This document shows, piece by piece, positions 1 through 8,038 of a stretch of DNA of 64,000 nt. The notes below the pieces were generated by a model. The model saw nothing but the letters and a program-made list of their open reading frames with translations, did not search any database and was not told the DNA's origin. Numbering within the stretch: position 1 is the first letter of the stretch; each line of letters starts with the position of its first letter. The translations under genes were made by a program, and so were the position numbers. This stretch comes from Candidatus Melainabacteria bacterium (lineage in GTDB: Bacteria > Cyanobacteriota > Vampirovibrionia > Gastranaerophilales > Gastranaerophilaceae), in NCBI GenBank assembly GCA_003258795.1, contig QHMH01000005.1, forward strand, positions 62,001 through 126,000, in the 5' to 3' direction.

Positions 1-1041
1 CCTGAATATCAAAAAGATATTATGATTGAAGCTGTTGAAAACCATACACCAGAAGTTATTATTGTAGATGAAATTGGTACAGAAGCCGAAGCTCAAGCTG
101 CAAGAACCATTGCAGAACGTGGTGTTATGCTAATTGCTACTGCTCACGGTAATTCCTTGGAAAATCTTATCAAGAACCCTGCTCTTTCTGATTTGGTTGG
201 GGGAATACAATCTGTAACCTTAGGTGATGATGAGGCGAAACGTAGAGGTAGTCAGAAGACTGTTCTTGAAAGAGAAAAACAGCCAACTTTTGATATCGTT
301 ATTGAAATTATAGATAGAAATACCCTTGCAGTTTACAAAGATACTTCTGAGGCAGTTGATTATATTTTGAGGGGATGGCCTATTCGACCTGAAATTAGAA
401 AAGTCGATCAAGTTGTGGAAGCTACTAAAGTTCCTGAAAAAAAAGAAGAAGTAGTTGAAGAGAAAATACAGCCTGAAAAAAGCGAAAATCCCCTAAACTT
501 CTCTTTTTCAAGACAAAATTATGTTGATGAAGTCAAAGGATTTAAAAAAGTTTATCTTTATGCAGTTTCTCGCTCTATTGTTGAAAAGATTATAGAACGT
601 CTTGATTTGAATGTTGAAATCACGAGAAATCTTGAAGATGCGGATGTTGTTATTGCTCATAAAAATTTTGCAAAAGGTGGTGCAAAAATTCTTTCAACGG
701 CTAATGATTACAGAATTCAAGTATTTTTTGTCAAAACAAATTCAATGGCGCAAATTCAAAAAGTGCTTAAGGAAGCTCTTCAAATTGGAGAATCTCCTGT
801 GGTTTTACAAGGTTATTATGATGAGGCTGAAAGAGCATTGGATGAGGCAAAATCTGCTATCGCTAAAATTCTTGCAGGTGAAAGCAATGTTGAACTAACT
901 CCGCAAAACCCTAAGATTAGAAAGTTACAGCACGAGTTAATTGAACAACATAATCTTGTTAGCCAAAGTATCGGAGAAGGAGAACAACGTCATCTTCGAA
1001 TTGTTGGTGGAAAAGATTTTGACAAGAAAAATTTAGCTTAA
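1..1041 (+). CDS. Ycf45-type AAA ATPase with C-terminal R3H domain (5' partial)
   Basis: The reading frame is open to the first base of the window, so the N-terminus and probably the Walker A site lie upstream. What remains is the second half of a SpoIIIAA/Ycf45-like RecA-fold ATPase. It has the stretch VIIVDEIGTEAEAQAA (Walker B-like), then TIAERGVMLIATAHGNSLENL and LSDLVGGIQSVTLGD, which are conserved in cyanobacterial and plastid Ycf45 proteins. After a Lys/Glu-rich linker comes a C-terminal R3H nucleic-acid-binding domain with the Arg-X3-His signature (RKLQH), ending in GEQRHLRIVGG. The family is predicted to be a nucleic-acid-binding ATPase; its cellular role is not established. It is convergent with nrdD across a shared hairpin terminator. 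The family assignment is strong and the function is open. Confidence 0.88.
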   Translation, partial: PEYQKDIMIEAVENHTPEVIIVDEIGTEAEAQAARTIAERGVMLIATAHGNSLENLIKNPALSDLVGGIQSVTLGDDEAKRRGSQKTVLEREKQPTFDIVIEIIDRNTLAVYKDTSEAVDYILRGWPIRPEIRKVDQVVEATKVPEKKEEVVEEKIQPEKSENPLNFSFSRQNYVDEVKGFKKVYLYAVSRSIVEKIIERLDLNVEITRNLEDADVVIAHKNFAKGGAKILSTANDYRIQVFFVKTNSMAQIQKVLKEALQIGESPVVLQGYYDEAERALDEAKSAIAKILAGESNVELTPQNPKIRKLQHELIEQHNLVSQSIGEGEQRHLRIVGGKDFDKKNLA

Positions 1042-1073
1042 AGTTACTTTGATTTTTATTTTTTGATAAAAGA

Positions 1074-1103
1074 AAGGCGGCGAGAGTTTTCTCTCGCCGC
1101 CTT
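1074..1103. terminator. Bidirectional hairpin terminator between the R3H ATPase gene and nrdD
   Basis: A perfect 13-bp GC-rich stem (1074-1086 with 1091-1103) with a TTTT loop lies between two convergent genes. The minus-strand exit is T-rich, so it should stop nrdD transcripts well; on the plus strand the T-run is weaker. Confidence 0.88.
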
Positions 1104-1117
1104 CTTGTCAACTTGAC

Positions 1118-3238
1118 TTAACAACAAGGTACTTCTTCAATAACAAAAGTTTTTCTTGTTTTAAATTCAGTTTTCTTACCTTCGTTCCATTGTTTAACAG
1201 GTCTGATATAACCTACGACTCTTGAGAACACTTCGCAATCAGAACCACATTTTGGACATTTGAAATGTTCGCCAGCGATGTATCCGTGTTCCATACAAGA
1301 ACTGAACGTTGGAGAGAAAGTAAAGTATGGAATTCTGTAATTAGAACAAAGTTTTTTAACCAAGTTTTTCATTACATTAGTATCATACAATCTTTCACCT
1401 GCGAAGATGTGAACAACAGTACCACCAGTGTATTTTGTTTGAAGATCATCTTGGTGGTCGAACACTTCGAAGATATCATCAGTGAAGTTAACAGGCAATT
1501 GAGATGAATTAGTGTAGAAAGGTTTAGCACCGAATTCATAATAATCTCTGTCGTTAGCACAAATGATTGAAGGATATTTTTCTTTATCCATTTTAGCCAA
1601 TCTGTAAGAAGTGCCTTCAGCTGGTGTCGCTTCGAGGTTGTAGTGATTTCCAGTTGCTTCTTGGTACTCAACGATTCTTGCTCTCATGAAGTCCATAACT
1701 CTAACTGCGAAATCTTTTCCTTTTTCGCTTGCGATATTTTCACCCAAAAGGTTCAAGCAAGCTTCATTCAAGCCTACCAAACCGATTGTTGAGAAGTGGT
1801 TTTTCCAGTAACAACCGAATCTTGCTTTAATATCTCTCAAGTAGAATTTTGTATAAGGATACAAGTCTTTGTCAGTGAAGTTTTCAAGGATTTTTCTCTT
1901 GCATTCTAAACTATTTCTTGCGATATCCATTTTTTCGCCTAATAGGTTAAAGAATTCTTCTTCACTATTAGCTAAGAAGCCAAGTCTTGGCATATTGATA
2001 GTAACAACGCCGATAGAACCAGTCAAAGGATTTGATCCGAAAAGACCGCCGCCTCTGTATTCGAGTTGTCTGTTATCTATTCTCAATCTGCAACACATTG
2101 ATCTTGCATCTTCAGGATTCATATCTGAATTGATGAAGTTAGAGAAATAAGGGATACCATATTTAGCAGTCATTTCCCAAAGACCTTTTAATTCTTCATT
2201 ATCCCAGTTGAAGTCTTTTGTAATGTTGTAAGTTGGGATAGGGAAAGTAAATACTTGACCTGCAGCATCGCCTTCCATCATAACTTCGAAGTATGCTTTG
2301 TTAATCATATCCATTTCTTTTTGGAATTCAGAGTATGTTTCGTCCATCAATTCGCCACCGATGATAACGTTTTGATTTGCATAATAACTTGGAACAGTTA
2401 AGTCCATAGTTATGTTAGTGAATGGAGTTTGGAAACCTGTACGTGTTGGCACGTTAAGGTTGAAAACAAATTCTTGCATTGTTTGTTTAACTTGTTCATA
2501 ATCCAAGTTGTCATATCTAATGAAAGGTGCAAGTAAAGTGTCAAAGTTTGAGAAAGCTTGAGCACCAGTTGCTTCGCCTTGCATTGTGTAAAGGAAGTTA
2601 ACTGCTTGTCCTAAAGCTGTTCTAAAGTGTTTAGCTGGTTTACATTGGATTTTACCTTGAACGCCGGTAAATCCTTGCAGAAGAAGGTCTTTCAAATCCC
2701 ATCCTACGCAGTAAACTGAAAGCATATTCAAATCGTGGATATGGATGTCACCGTTAGTGTGAGCTTCTCTAATTTCAGAGCTATATAATTTATTCAACCA
2801 ATATTGTTTACTAATGTTAGAAGAAATGTAGTTATTCAAACCTTGAATTGAGTATGTCATGTTTGAATTTTCGTTAACTTCCCAGTCCAAACATTGTAGG
2901 TATTGGTCAACCATATCAACAGAAGCGCTTTTTGCAAAATCTCTCAATCTTGCTTGTTGATCTCTATATAACATGTATGATTTTGCAGTTTTCTTATAAT
3001 CAGAATCTTGCAAAGTAAATTCAACGATATCTTGAATTTCTTCAACTGATGGAGCTTTAAGATTTTGTTTTTTTTCTGCAACCATTTTTTTCACTGCCTT
3101 AATAACTTGTTTTGTAAGTTTTCTTGCAGTTTCTCTGTCGAATTCTTTTGTTACGTTTGCGGCTTTTTCAATAGCTGATTCAATTTTTGTTGAATCGAAT
3201 TCTACCAATTTGCCGTCACGTTTAACAACTTTATCCAT
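1118..3238 (-). CDS. nrdD: Anaerobic (class III) ribonucleoside-triphosphate reductase
   Basis: This oxygen-sensitive glycyl-radical enzyme reduces ribonucleoside triphosphates to deoxyribonucleotides. The protein is 706 aa, normal for the family. Residues 1-95 form an ATP-cone (starting MDKVVKRDGKLVEFDSTKIE) that senses ATP/dATP. The C-terminus has a four-cysteine zinc site (SSCMEHG, then CPKCGSDC) and the glycyl-radical loop RVVGYIRPVKQWNEG, with the radical glycine near residue 676. The start at 3238 is preferred because a GGGAG Shine-Dalgarno lies just upstream; the frame runs on to 3382, but that extension is basic, non-conserved and inside the leader RNA. The activase nrdG is not adjacent. 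A near-consensus promoter and ~240-nt leader precede it. It indicates anaerobic growth. Confidence 0.97.
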   Translation of the reverse strand: MDKVVKRDGKLVEFDSTKIESAIEKAANVTKEFDRETARKLTKQVIKAVKKMVAEKKQNLKAPSVEEIQDIVEFTLQDSDYKKTAKSYMLYRDQQARLRDFAKSASVDMVDQYLQCLDWEVNENSNMTYSIQGLNNYISSNISKQYWLNKLYSSEIREAHTNGDIHIHDLNMLSVYCVGWDLKDLLLQGFTGVQGKIQCKPAKHFRTALGQAVNFLYTMQGEATGAQAFSNFDTLLAPFIRYDNLDYEQVKQTMQEFVFNLNVPTRTGFQTPFTNITMDLTVPSYYANQNVIIGGELMDETYSEFQKEMDMINKAYFEVMMEGDAAGQVFTFPIPTYNITKDFNWDNEELKGLWEMTAKYGIPYFSNFINSDMNPEDARSMCCRLRIDNRQLEYRGGGLFGSNPLTGSIGVVTINMPRLGFLANSEEEFFNLLGEKMDIARNSLECKRKILENFTDKDLYPYTKFYLRDIKARFGCYWKNHFSTIGLVGLNEACLNLLGENIASEKGKDFAVRVMDFMRARIVEYQEATGNHYNLEATPAEGTSYRLAKMDKEKYPSIICANDRDYYEFGAKPFYTNSSQLPVNFTDDIFEVFDHQDDLQTKYTGGTVVHIFAGERLYDTNVMKNLVKKLCSNYRIPYFTFSPTFSSCMEHGYIAGEHFKCPKCGSDCEVFSRVVGYIRPVKQWNEGKKTEFKTRKTFVIEEVPCC

Positions 3239-3478
3239 TTTTTCTCCCTTCTTTTTGCGAAAAAACATCCATACCCAAACCTTTTTTCGCCTGTAATCGA
3301 AGACAATTTTTGAGGGTTTTTCCCGTAACCCTTTAAATCGCCTTGAGGTAAACCGAAATTTGAGCGAGCATGTAAAACTCAAATTTCACCGAAGTTGGCA
3401 ACATTTTAGCTTTTTTATTACATTTTAGCCAGATATATTACCTTTAGAGTTAGAAATTTACTTTCTACCTCCCTCGGT
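3239..3478 (-). promoter_or_regulatory. Long structured 5' leader of nrdD (candidate cis-regulatory RNA)
   Basis: From the predicted transcription start (about 3478) to the nrdD ATG there are about 240 untranslated nt. Read on the minus strand they hold several inverted repeats: AGTTAGA with TCTAACT near the 5' end, a 10-bp stem GAAATTTGAG / CTCAAATTTC, a GGGTT / AACCC stem, and a 9-bp stem GCGAAAAAA / TTTTTTCGC just before the Shine-Dalgarno sequence. I recognised no known riboswitch class in it. The structures are visible by eye; the regulatory role is inference. Confidence 0.5.
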
Positions 3479-3484
3479 CTAACT

Positions 3485-3513
3485 ATTATACGAGTATGGA
3501 AAACCGTTGTCAA
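3485..3513 (-). promoter_or_regulatory. Consensus sigma-70 promoter of nrdD
   Basis: On the minus strand a perfect -35 TTGACA (3508-3513) is followed by a 17-nt spacer and a perfect -10 TATAAT (3485-3490). Transcription should start near 3478. Confidence 0.85.
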
Positions 3514-3524
3514 CAAAAGAAATA

Positions 3525-3542
3525 TTAACATTTGTGAATGTT
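3525..3542. promoter_or_regulatory. Inverted repeat, candidate operator upstream of the nrdD promoter
   Basis: The imperfect palindrome AACATTTGTGAATGTT (half sites AACATT / AATGTT), preceded by TT, sits 12 nt upstream of the nrdD -35 box and is centred near -56. A 15-mer differing at one base occurs at 11436-11450 upstream of the coiled-coil gene. This suggests a shared protein-binding site; the factor is unknown. Confidence 0.4.
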
Positions 3543-3624
3543 CTTTACCCCCGAAAGCATGGGAAAAAAAATTTTTACTTTTATTTTTTTTGAGAAATTT
3601 TAAGATTAGCATGCAAATTTTCTC

Positions 3625-3654
3625 TTGACTGTTTTTATAATGATAGTGTATAAT
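3625..3654 (+). promoter_or_regulatory. Sigma-70 promoter of the tetra-GntR gene
   Basis: TTGACT (3625-3630), an 18-nt spacer and TATAAT (3649-3654) lie about 35 nt before the preferred start codon. The promoter is divergent from that of nrdD. Confidence 0.75.
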
Positions 3655-3692
3655 TAAACAATAAATAATTGTAGATGGGAAGGGCAAAAGCT

Positions 3693-4751
3693 ATGCAACT
3701 AAAGGAAGATGACTTGTTTATGACATTACCGGAATTTGAAAATTTCAATTCCAAGACTGAGGCGATAATGGCATGGCTTCGAAAAATTTTATCTGAAGGT
3801 TTAAAAAATTCAAAAATTTGTGAAAATGATAAGCTTCCTTTAAAATCTGTTTTTGCAAATAAGTTTAAAGTTAGCTCTGCTACAATACAAAATGCATTTG
3901 ACGGGCTAAAAGATGAAGGTTTGTTGTTTGCAAAGAAAAGAAGTGGGATGTTTGTATCAAATCCTTTCTCAAAAACAGAAGTAATGAGATATACATCAAA
4001 AAGGGATTTAATTGTTGAAAAAATAAAAGACTCAATCTGCGATTTTGAAATTGGATGCAAGGTTGAATCTGCAAGAAGTTTTGCTAAAAAGTTTGAAGTT
4101 TCACTATCCACAGTCAACTCAGCATTGAAGTTTTTATGTATGCAATCTTTTCTTGAAAACAGAGATGGCAAGTTGTATGTTGCAAAGAAAATTTCTAAAA
4201 CTGAAAATATAAAAGCTCAAACGATTGTAGAAAAAATTGCAAACGAGATAGAAAAGGAAATATTGATCAATTCAAAATCTGGAGATAAATTACCTTCAAA
4301 CCATGTATTGGCAAAGAAATTTAATGTAAGTATAAAAACTATAAACGATGCAGTGAAAATACTCTCCGATAAAAAGATTATTATGACACGCAGAGGGCAA
4401 TACGGAACAATTATATTAAAGGCATCTGAAAAGAGAGAAGATATGATTTTTGCACCTGCAAAAGATGCTGCGTTTTATTATTATGAAAAAGTTCAGCATA
4501 GTATAAAGAAAATGATTGCACAAAATTTTGAAATTGGTTCAAAACTGCCTTCTATTCGTGAAATGTCACAAGAATTTGGACTAAATGCAAATACTATTCG
4601 TAAAGCATTGAAGAATCTTGCAGAAGACGGTTACGTGATTTTTGAAAGAGGAAGATATGGAGGAACTATTGTGACAAACATTCCTGACATGTCTGCACAA
4701 TCTTTCAAATGGCTTGCAGTTAACCCTCAATATGTTGCGGCTTATAACTAA
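3693..4751 (+). CDS. Protein with four tandem GntR-type winged-helix domains
   Basis: The 352-aa protein consists almost wholly of four GntR-like DNA-binding domains, at about residues 22-90, 104-165, 174-243 and 259-328. Each has the GntR layout: a first helix, a LPS/LPL-type turn (KLPLKSVFANKFKVS, KLPSNHVLAKKFNVS, KLPSIREMSQEFGLN), a recognition helix (for example TIRKALKNLAEDGY) and a wing (RGRYGGTIV). The second copy lacks the LPS turn and is the most diverged. There is no ligand-binding or aminotransferase domain as in ordinary GntR regulators. The start at 3693 is chosen because GGGAAGGG lies 8-14 nt upstream; an ATG at 3675 has no ribosome site. It is divergent from nrdD and precedes murC, so it may control either, but its targets are unknown. 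Confidence 0.85.
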   Translation: MQLKEDDLFMTLPEFENFNSKTEAIMAWLRKILSEGLKNSKICENDKLPLKSVFANKFKVSSATIQNAFDGLKDEGLLFAKKRSGMFVSNPFSKTEVMRYTSKRDLIVEKIKDSICDFEIGCKVESARSFAKKFEVSLSTVNSALKFLCMQSFLENRDGKLYVAKKISKTENIKAQTIVEKIANEIEKEILINSKSGDKLPSNHVLAKKFNVSIKTINDAVKILSDKKIIMTRRGQYGTIILKASEKREDMIFAPAKDAAFYYYEKVQHSIKKMIAQNFEIGSKLPSIREMSQEFGLNANTIRKALKNLAEDGYVIFERGRYGGTIVTNIPDMSAQSFKWLAVNPQYVAAYN

Positions 4752-4833
4752 AATATTTAGTAATTTTACAAACTTTTCTTACTATGTTTTTTGTAATAGA
4801 ATTATATAAGAATTTATGTGTGAGGATTGATTT

Positions 4834-6207
4834 GTGAATAAACCGTATTATTTTATAGCTGTGGGTGGAATTGGAATGAGCGGACTTGCAAAGTATCTTT
4901 TGGAAGCGGGAGAAATCGTTTCTGGCTCTGACATTGCGCCAAGCAAATATACAAAAGAAATAGAAGAAAAAGGAGCAAAAGTTTTTATTGGACACGATGA
5001 AAACAATTTGCCTGACGATTGTATTGTAGTTGTTAGCTCTGCAATTAAAGAAGATAATCCTGAGCTTAAAAAGGCGAAAAAATTAGGCTTAAAGATTTAT
5101 CACCGTTCTGATTTACTTGCTGAAATTTCCAAAAAGATTGAAGGAAAGAAATGTTTTATTGGTTATTCAGGAACGCATGGAAAAACAACTACAAGCGGAA
5201 TGGCAGCTTATGTATTGTCAAAAGGAAATTTATCTCCTGACTTTGTGGTTGGCGGAATTGTTCCAGAACTACACACTAATGCATCTTCAGGTTCTGGTAG
5301 ATATTTTGTAGCTGAGCTTGATGAAAGCGATGGCACTATTTTAAAATATTCTCCAGATATTTGTGTTGTAAACAACTTGGAAAAGGATCATACAGATTTT
5401 TACAAAGACGGTATAAATTCACTTTTAAAAACTTTTGAAACTTACTTAAATAATTTGAGAAGTGATGCAAAAATTTTGATTAACAATGACAACTTGGGAA
5501 ATGTTGAGTTAATGAAAATGTGCAAGGGAAAAAACTTTATAACATATGGTCTGAACGATGCTGATTACGTTGCAAAGAATATTCAATACGGAAAAACAAC
5601 TTCATTTGACATATATAAAAACAATGAGTTTTTATGCAAGCTTGAATTGTGTATTTCAGGTGAACATAATGTTTACAATGCTCTTGCTGTTTTAGCAAGT
5701 ATAAATGAAGCTGGAGAAGATATAAATCTTGTAATTCCACATTTTAAAACTTTTATTGGCATGGGAAGAAGAATGCAAAAAGTTGCACAAATTAAAGATA
5801 TCGAAATTTACGATGATTACGCACATCATCCAACAGAAATTAAAGCATCTTTATCAACTTTAAAGTTAATGGGATATAAAAAGATTGTTGCAGTATTTCA
5901 ACCACATAGATATTCAAGATTAAAATCTCTTTGGAATGACTTTTTGAATGCATTTGATAATGCAGATGAGGTTTATGTTACAGATATTTATGCTGCATCT
6001 GAAAAAAATACTGCAGGCATAAATTCTCAAATGTTTGTTGATGAGTTAGAGAAGAAGAAAAAGTGTAAATACTTATCTGGCTCAATTAAAGATGTTGCGA
6101 TAAAGTTGCTTCCGGAATTGACATCTGGTGATGTAGTTGTTGGACTTGGTGCTGGAACTATAACTTCGCTTGGAAAAGAACTTGAAGAAGAGGTAAAAGT
6201 TAAGTGA
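4834..6207 (+). CDS. murC: UDP-N-acetylmuramate--L-alanine ligase
   Basis: Cytoplasmic ATP-dependent ligase that adds L-alanine to UDP-MurNAc, the first amino acid of the peptidoglycan stem peptide. The 457-aa length is normal. It shows the N-terminal Rossmann motif GIGGMSGLAKYLLEAG, the Mur-ligase P-loop YSGTHGKTTTSGMAAYVL, the central-domain ELDESDGT stretch, and the C-terminal DDYAHHPTEIKASL and FQPHRYSRLKSL motifs typical of MurC. The start is GTG with GAGG 8 nt upstream. The stop overlaps the GTG start of murB, so the two are probably translationally coupled. First gene of the murC-murB-ddl-ftsQ-rlmH run. Confidence 0.97.
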   Translation: MNKPYYFIAVGGIGMSGLAKYLLEAGEIVSGSDIAPSKYTKEIEEKGAKVFIGHDENNLPDDCIVVVSSAIKEDNPELKKAKKLGLKIYHRSDLLAEISKKIEGKKCFIGYSGTHGKTTTSGMAAYVLSKGNLSPDFVVGGIVPELHTNASSGSGRYFVAELDESDGTILKYSPDICVVNNLEKDHTDFYKDGINSLLKTFETYLNNLRSDAKILINNDNLGNVELMKMCKGKNFITYGLNDADYVAKNIQYGKTTSFDIYKNNEFLCKLELCISGEHNVYNALAVLASINEAGEDINLVIPHFKTFIGMGRRMQKVAQIKDIEIYDDYAHHPTEIKASLSTLKLMGYKKIVAVFQPHRYSRLKSLWNDFLNAFDNADEVYVTDIYAASEKNTAGINSQMFVDELEKKKKCKYLSGSIKDVAIKLLPELTSGDVVVGLGAGTITSLGKELEEEVKVK

Positions 6208-7112
6208 GAGTTGAAGTTAGAAGAAATTATCCGGTAAAAAATCTTACTGCGTTTAAAATTGGCGGAAGTGCTGAAAATTTTTATTTACCAAAAAATGAAG
6301 AAGAATTTTTATTTTTGCTTGAAAGAGTTGAAAATCCGATAGTTTTTGGTAGTTGGTCAAATGTTTTGATTTCCTCTCAAGGAATCAAGGGAGATATAAT
6401 CTCAACTGCAAAACTTGATGAAATAAAATTTGATGGAAACAAGGTTTTTGCATTAGGTGGAGTTAAAGGACCTGCGATATCAAGAGCGGCTGCTGATGCA
6501 GAACTTACTGGTTTTGAATTTATGTCTGGTTTTCCAGGATCAATTGGGGGAAATATTTACATGAATGCTTCCGCTCAAAACCAATGTATTAGTGACTATT
6601 TAACAAGAATCAAAGTTTTTGAATTAAGTACTAAAAAAACTTTTTTCATCGATAAAAAAGATTTAGAACTTGGATATAGGAAATCTCTTTTGCAAAGAAA
6701 AGATTATATTGTATTGTTTGCAGAGTTTGAATTGCCACACAGTGATAAAACTTCTGTTTTGAAATTGATACAAAAAAATCTTGATTTTAGAAGAGAGCAT
6801 CAACCAAACCTTTCAAAACCAAATGCTGGCTCTGTCTTTAAAAATCCAGAGGGTACATCTGCCGGAAAGCTTCTTGAAGAAGTTGGAGCAAAGGGTTTTT
6901 CATTTAATGGCGCAAGAGTTTGGTCAGGTCATGCAAATTTCATTGTTAACTCAAATAAATCTGCATCATCAGAAGATGTTTTAGAATTGATGTTGATGAT
7001 GTACAATGCAGTTGAAAACAAATTTGGAATTAAACTTCACCCCGAAGTTAAGTATTTCGGAGTACAAACGAAAAGAGAGGAAGAAATATGCAACATATTG
7101 TACCGAAATTAA
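6204..7112 (+). CDS. murB: UDP-N-acetylenolpyruvoylglucosamine reductase
   Basis: FAD-dependent, NADPH-using enzyme that completes UDP-MurNAc synthesis. The 302-aa protein has the FAD-binding N-terminus NLTAFKIGGSAENFYLP, the SGFPGSIGGNIYMNA loop, and the catalytic serine motif NAGSVFKNP followed by AGKLLEEVGAKG and a GHANFIVN end. This matches the shorter, type II-like MurB proteins. The GTG start overlaps the murC stop (GTGA) and the end overlaps ddl by 25 bp, indicating one operon. The substrate is made by MurA (not in the window) and the product is used by MurC. Confidence 0.96.
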   Translation: MRVEVRRNYPVKNLTAFKIGGSAENFYLPKNEEEFLFLLERVENPIVFGSWSNVLISSQGIKGDIISTAKLDEIKFDGNKVFALGGVKGPAISRAAADAELTGFEFMSGFPGSIGGNIYMNASAQNQCISDYLTRIKVFELSTKKTFFIDKKDLELGYRKSLLQRKDYIVLFAEFELPHSDKTSVLKLIQKNLDFRREHQPNLSKPNAGSVFKNPEGTSAGKLLEEVGAKGFSFNGARVWSGHANFIVNSNKSASSEDVLELMLMMYNAVENKFGIKLHPEVKYFGVQTKREEEICNILYRN

Positions 7113-8038
7113 AAAAAGAAGCTAAAATCGCAGTAGTATGTGGAGGAATGTCGTCTGAAAGAGAGGTTTCTCTTCGCTCTGGTAATAATTGTTTACAAGC
7201 TCTTCACAGATTGGGATACAAAAACGCAGTTTTGATTGACTTGGATGAAAATATTTCTGAAAAATTAAAAAATGAAAAAATAGAATATGTATACAATGCA
7301 TTACACGGTAAATATGGTGAAGATGGATGTTTTCAAGGTTTGCTTGAAATTTTAAAAATTCCATATTCTGGTTGTGGTGTTATGGCTGATGCTATATGTA
7401 TGAATAAAGAATATACAAAAAAGATATTGTCTACTGACAAAACTATACCTTTGATAAAATCAGTGTTCTTGAAATCAGGTGAGGATGCTGTTGAAAAAGT
7501 GAAAGGGCTTAATTATCCATTGATGATTAAACCGGTTTGCGAAGGTTCAAGTTTTGGGATGAATAAAGTTGTAAATGAAGAGGAAATGATAAAAGCTGTT
7601 GAAGAGGCAAGACGTTACAATCCAGATGTTTTGATTGAAGAATATTTGGTTGGAAAATGTGCCACAGTTGGAGTTTTGGAAAACAATGGAAAAACTTTTG
7701 CAACTGCAATTCTTGAATTAAGACCTAAAAATGAATGGTATGATTATGAGGCTAAATATACAAAAGGCATGACAGAATTTGTATTGCCGGCAGAATTGTC
7801 ACCTGAAATGACTGCAAAAATAAAAGAAATCGCTGTTAAGGCTCATAAGTTAACAAATTGTTCAGGTGTTTCAAGAGTAGATTTTCATATAGTTGGAGAT
7901 ATTCCATACGTACTTGAAATCAACACATCACCAGGAATGACTGATACAAGCGACCTTCCTGCACAAGCACTTTGTGATGGAATAGATTATGATAACCTCG
8001 TATTACTTATTTTGAACAGTTGCGGACTCGATAAATAA
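7088..8038 (+). CDS. ddl: D-alanine--D-alanine ligase
   Basis: ATP-grasp ligase that makes the D-Ala-D-Ala dipeptide for the peptidoglycan stem. The 316-aa protein has AVVCGGMSSEREVSLRSG at the N-terminus, NALHGKYGEDGCFQGLLEI, YPLMIKPVCEGSSFGM in the ATP-binding region, and the metal-binding end RVDFHIVGDIPYVLEINTSPGMT. The start has GAGAGG upstream and lies inside the 3' end of murB. The stop shares a base with the ftsQ start (TAATG). I did not test which D-Ala-D-X specificity the active-site loop predicts. Confidence 0.96.
   Translation: MQHIVPKLKKEAKIAVVCGGMSSEREVSLRSGNNCLQALHRLGYKNAVLIDLDENISEKLKNEKIEYVYNALHGKYGEDGCFQGLLEILKIPYSGCGVMADAICMNKEYTKKILSTDKTIPLIKSVFLKSGEDAVEKVKGLNYPLMIKPVCEGSSFGMNKVVNEEEMIKAVEEARRYNPDVLIEEYLVGKCATVGVLENNGKTFATAILELRPKNEWYDYEAKYTKGMTEFVLPAELSPEMTAKIKEIAVKAHKLTNCSGVSRVDFHIVGDIPYVLEINTSPGMTDTSDLPAQALCDGIDYDNLVLLILNSCGLDK

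Noticed and set aside
3238..3382. Longer nrdD start giving 48 extra residues
   Set aside because: The extension is basic and unlike any NrdD, while the internal ATG has a good ribosome site and matches the family start.
3485..3545. NrdR boxes before nrdD
   Set aside because: The repeat there does not fit the tandem ACACWATATWTTGTGT-type sites and occurs once.
3635..4171. A 178-aa open frame on the minus strand opposite the tetra-GntR gene
   Set aside because: It lies wholly antisense to a protein with clear domains, has no ribosome site and no family resemblance; AT-rich codon bias makes such frames common here.
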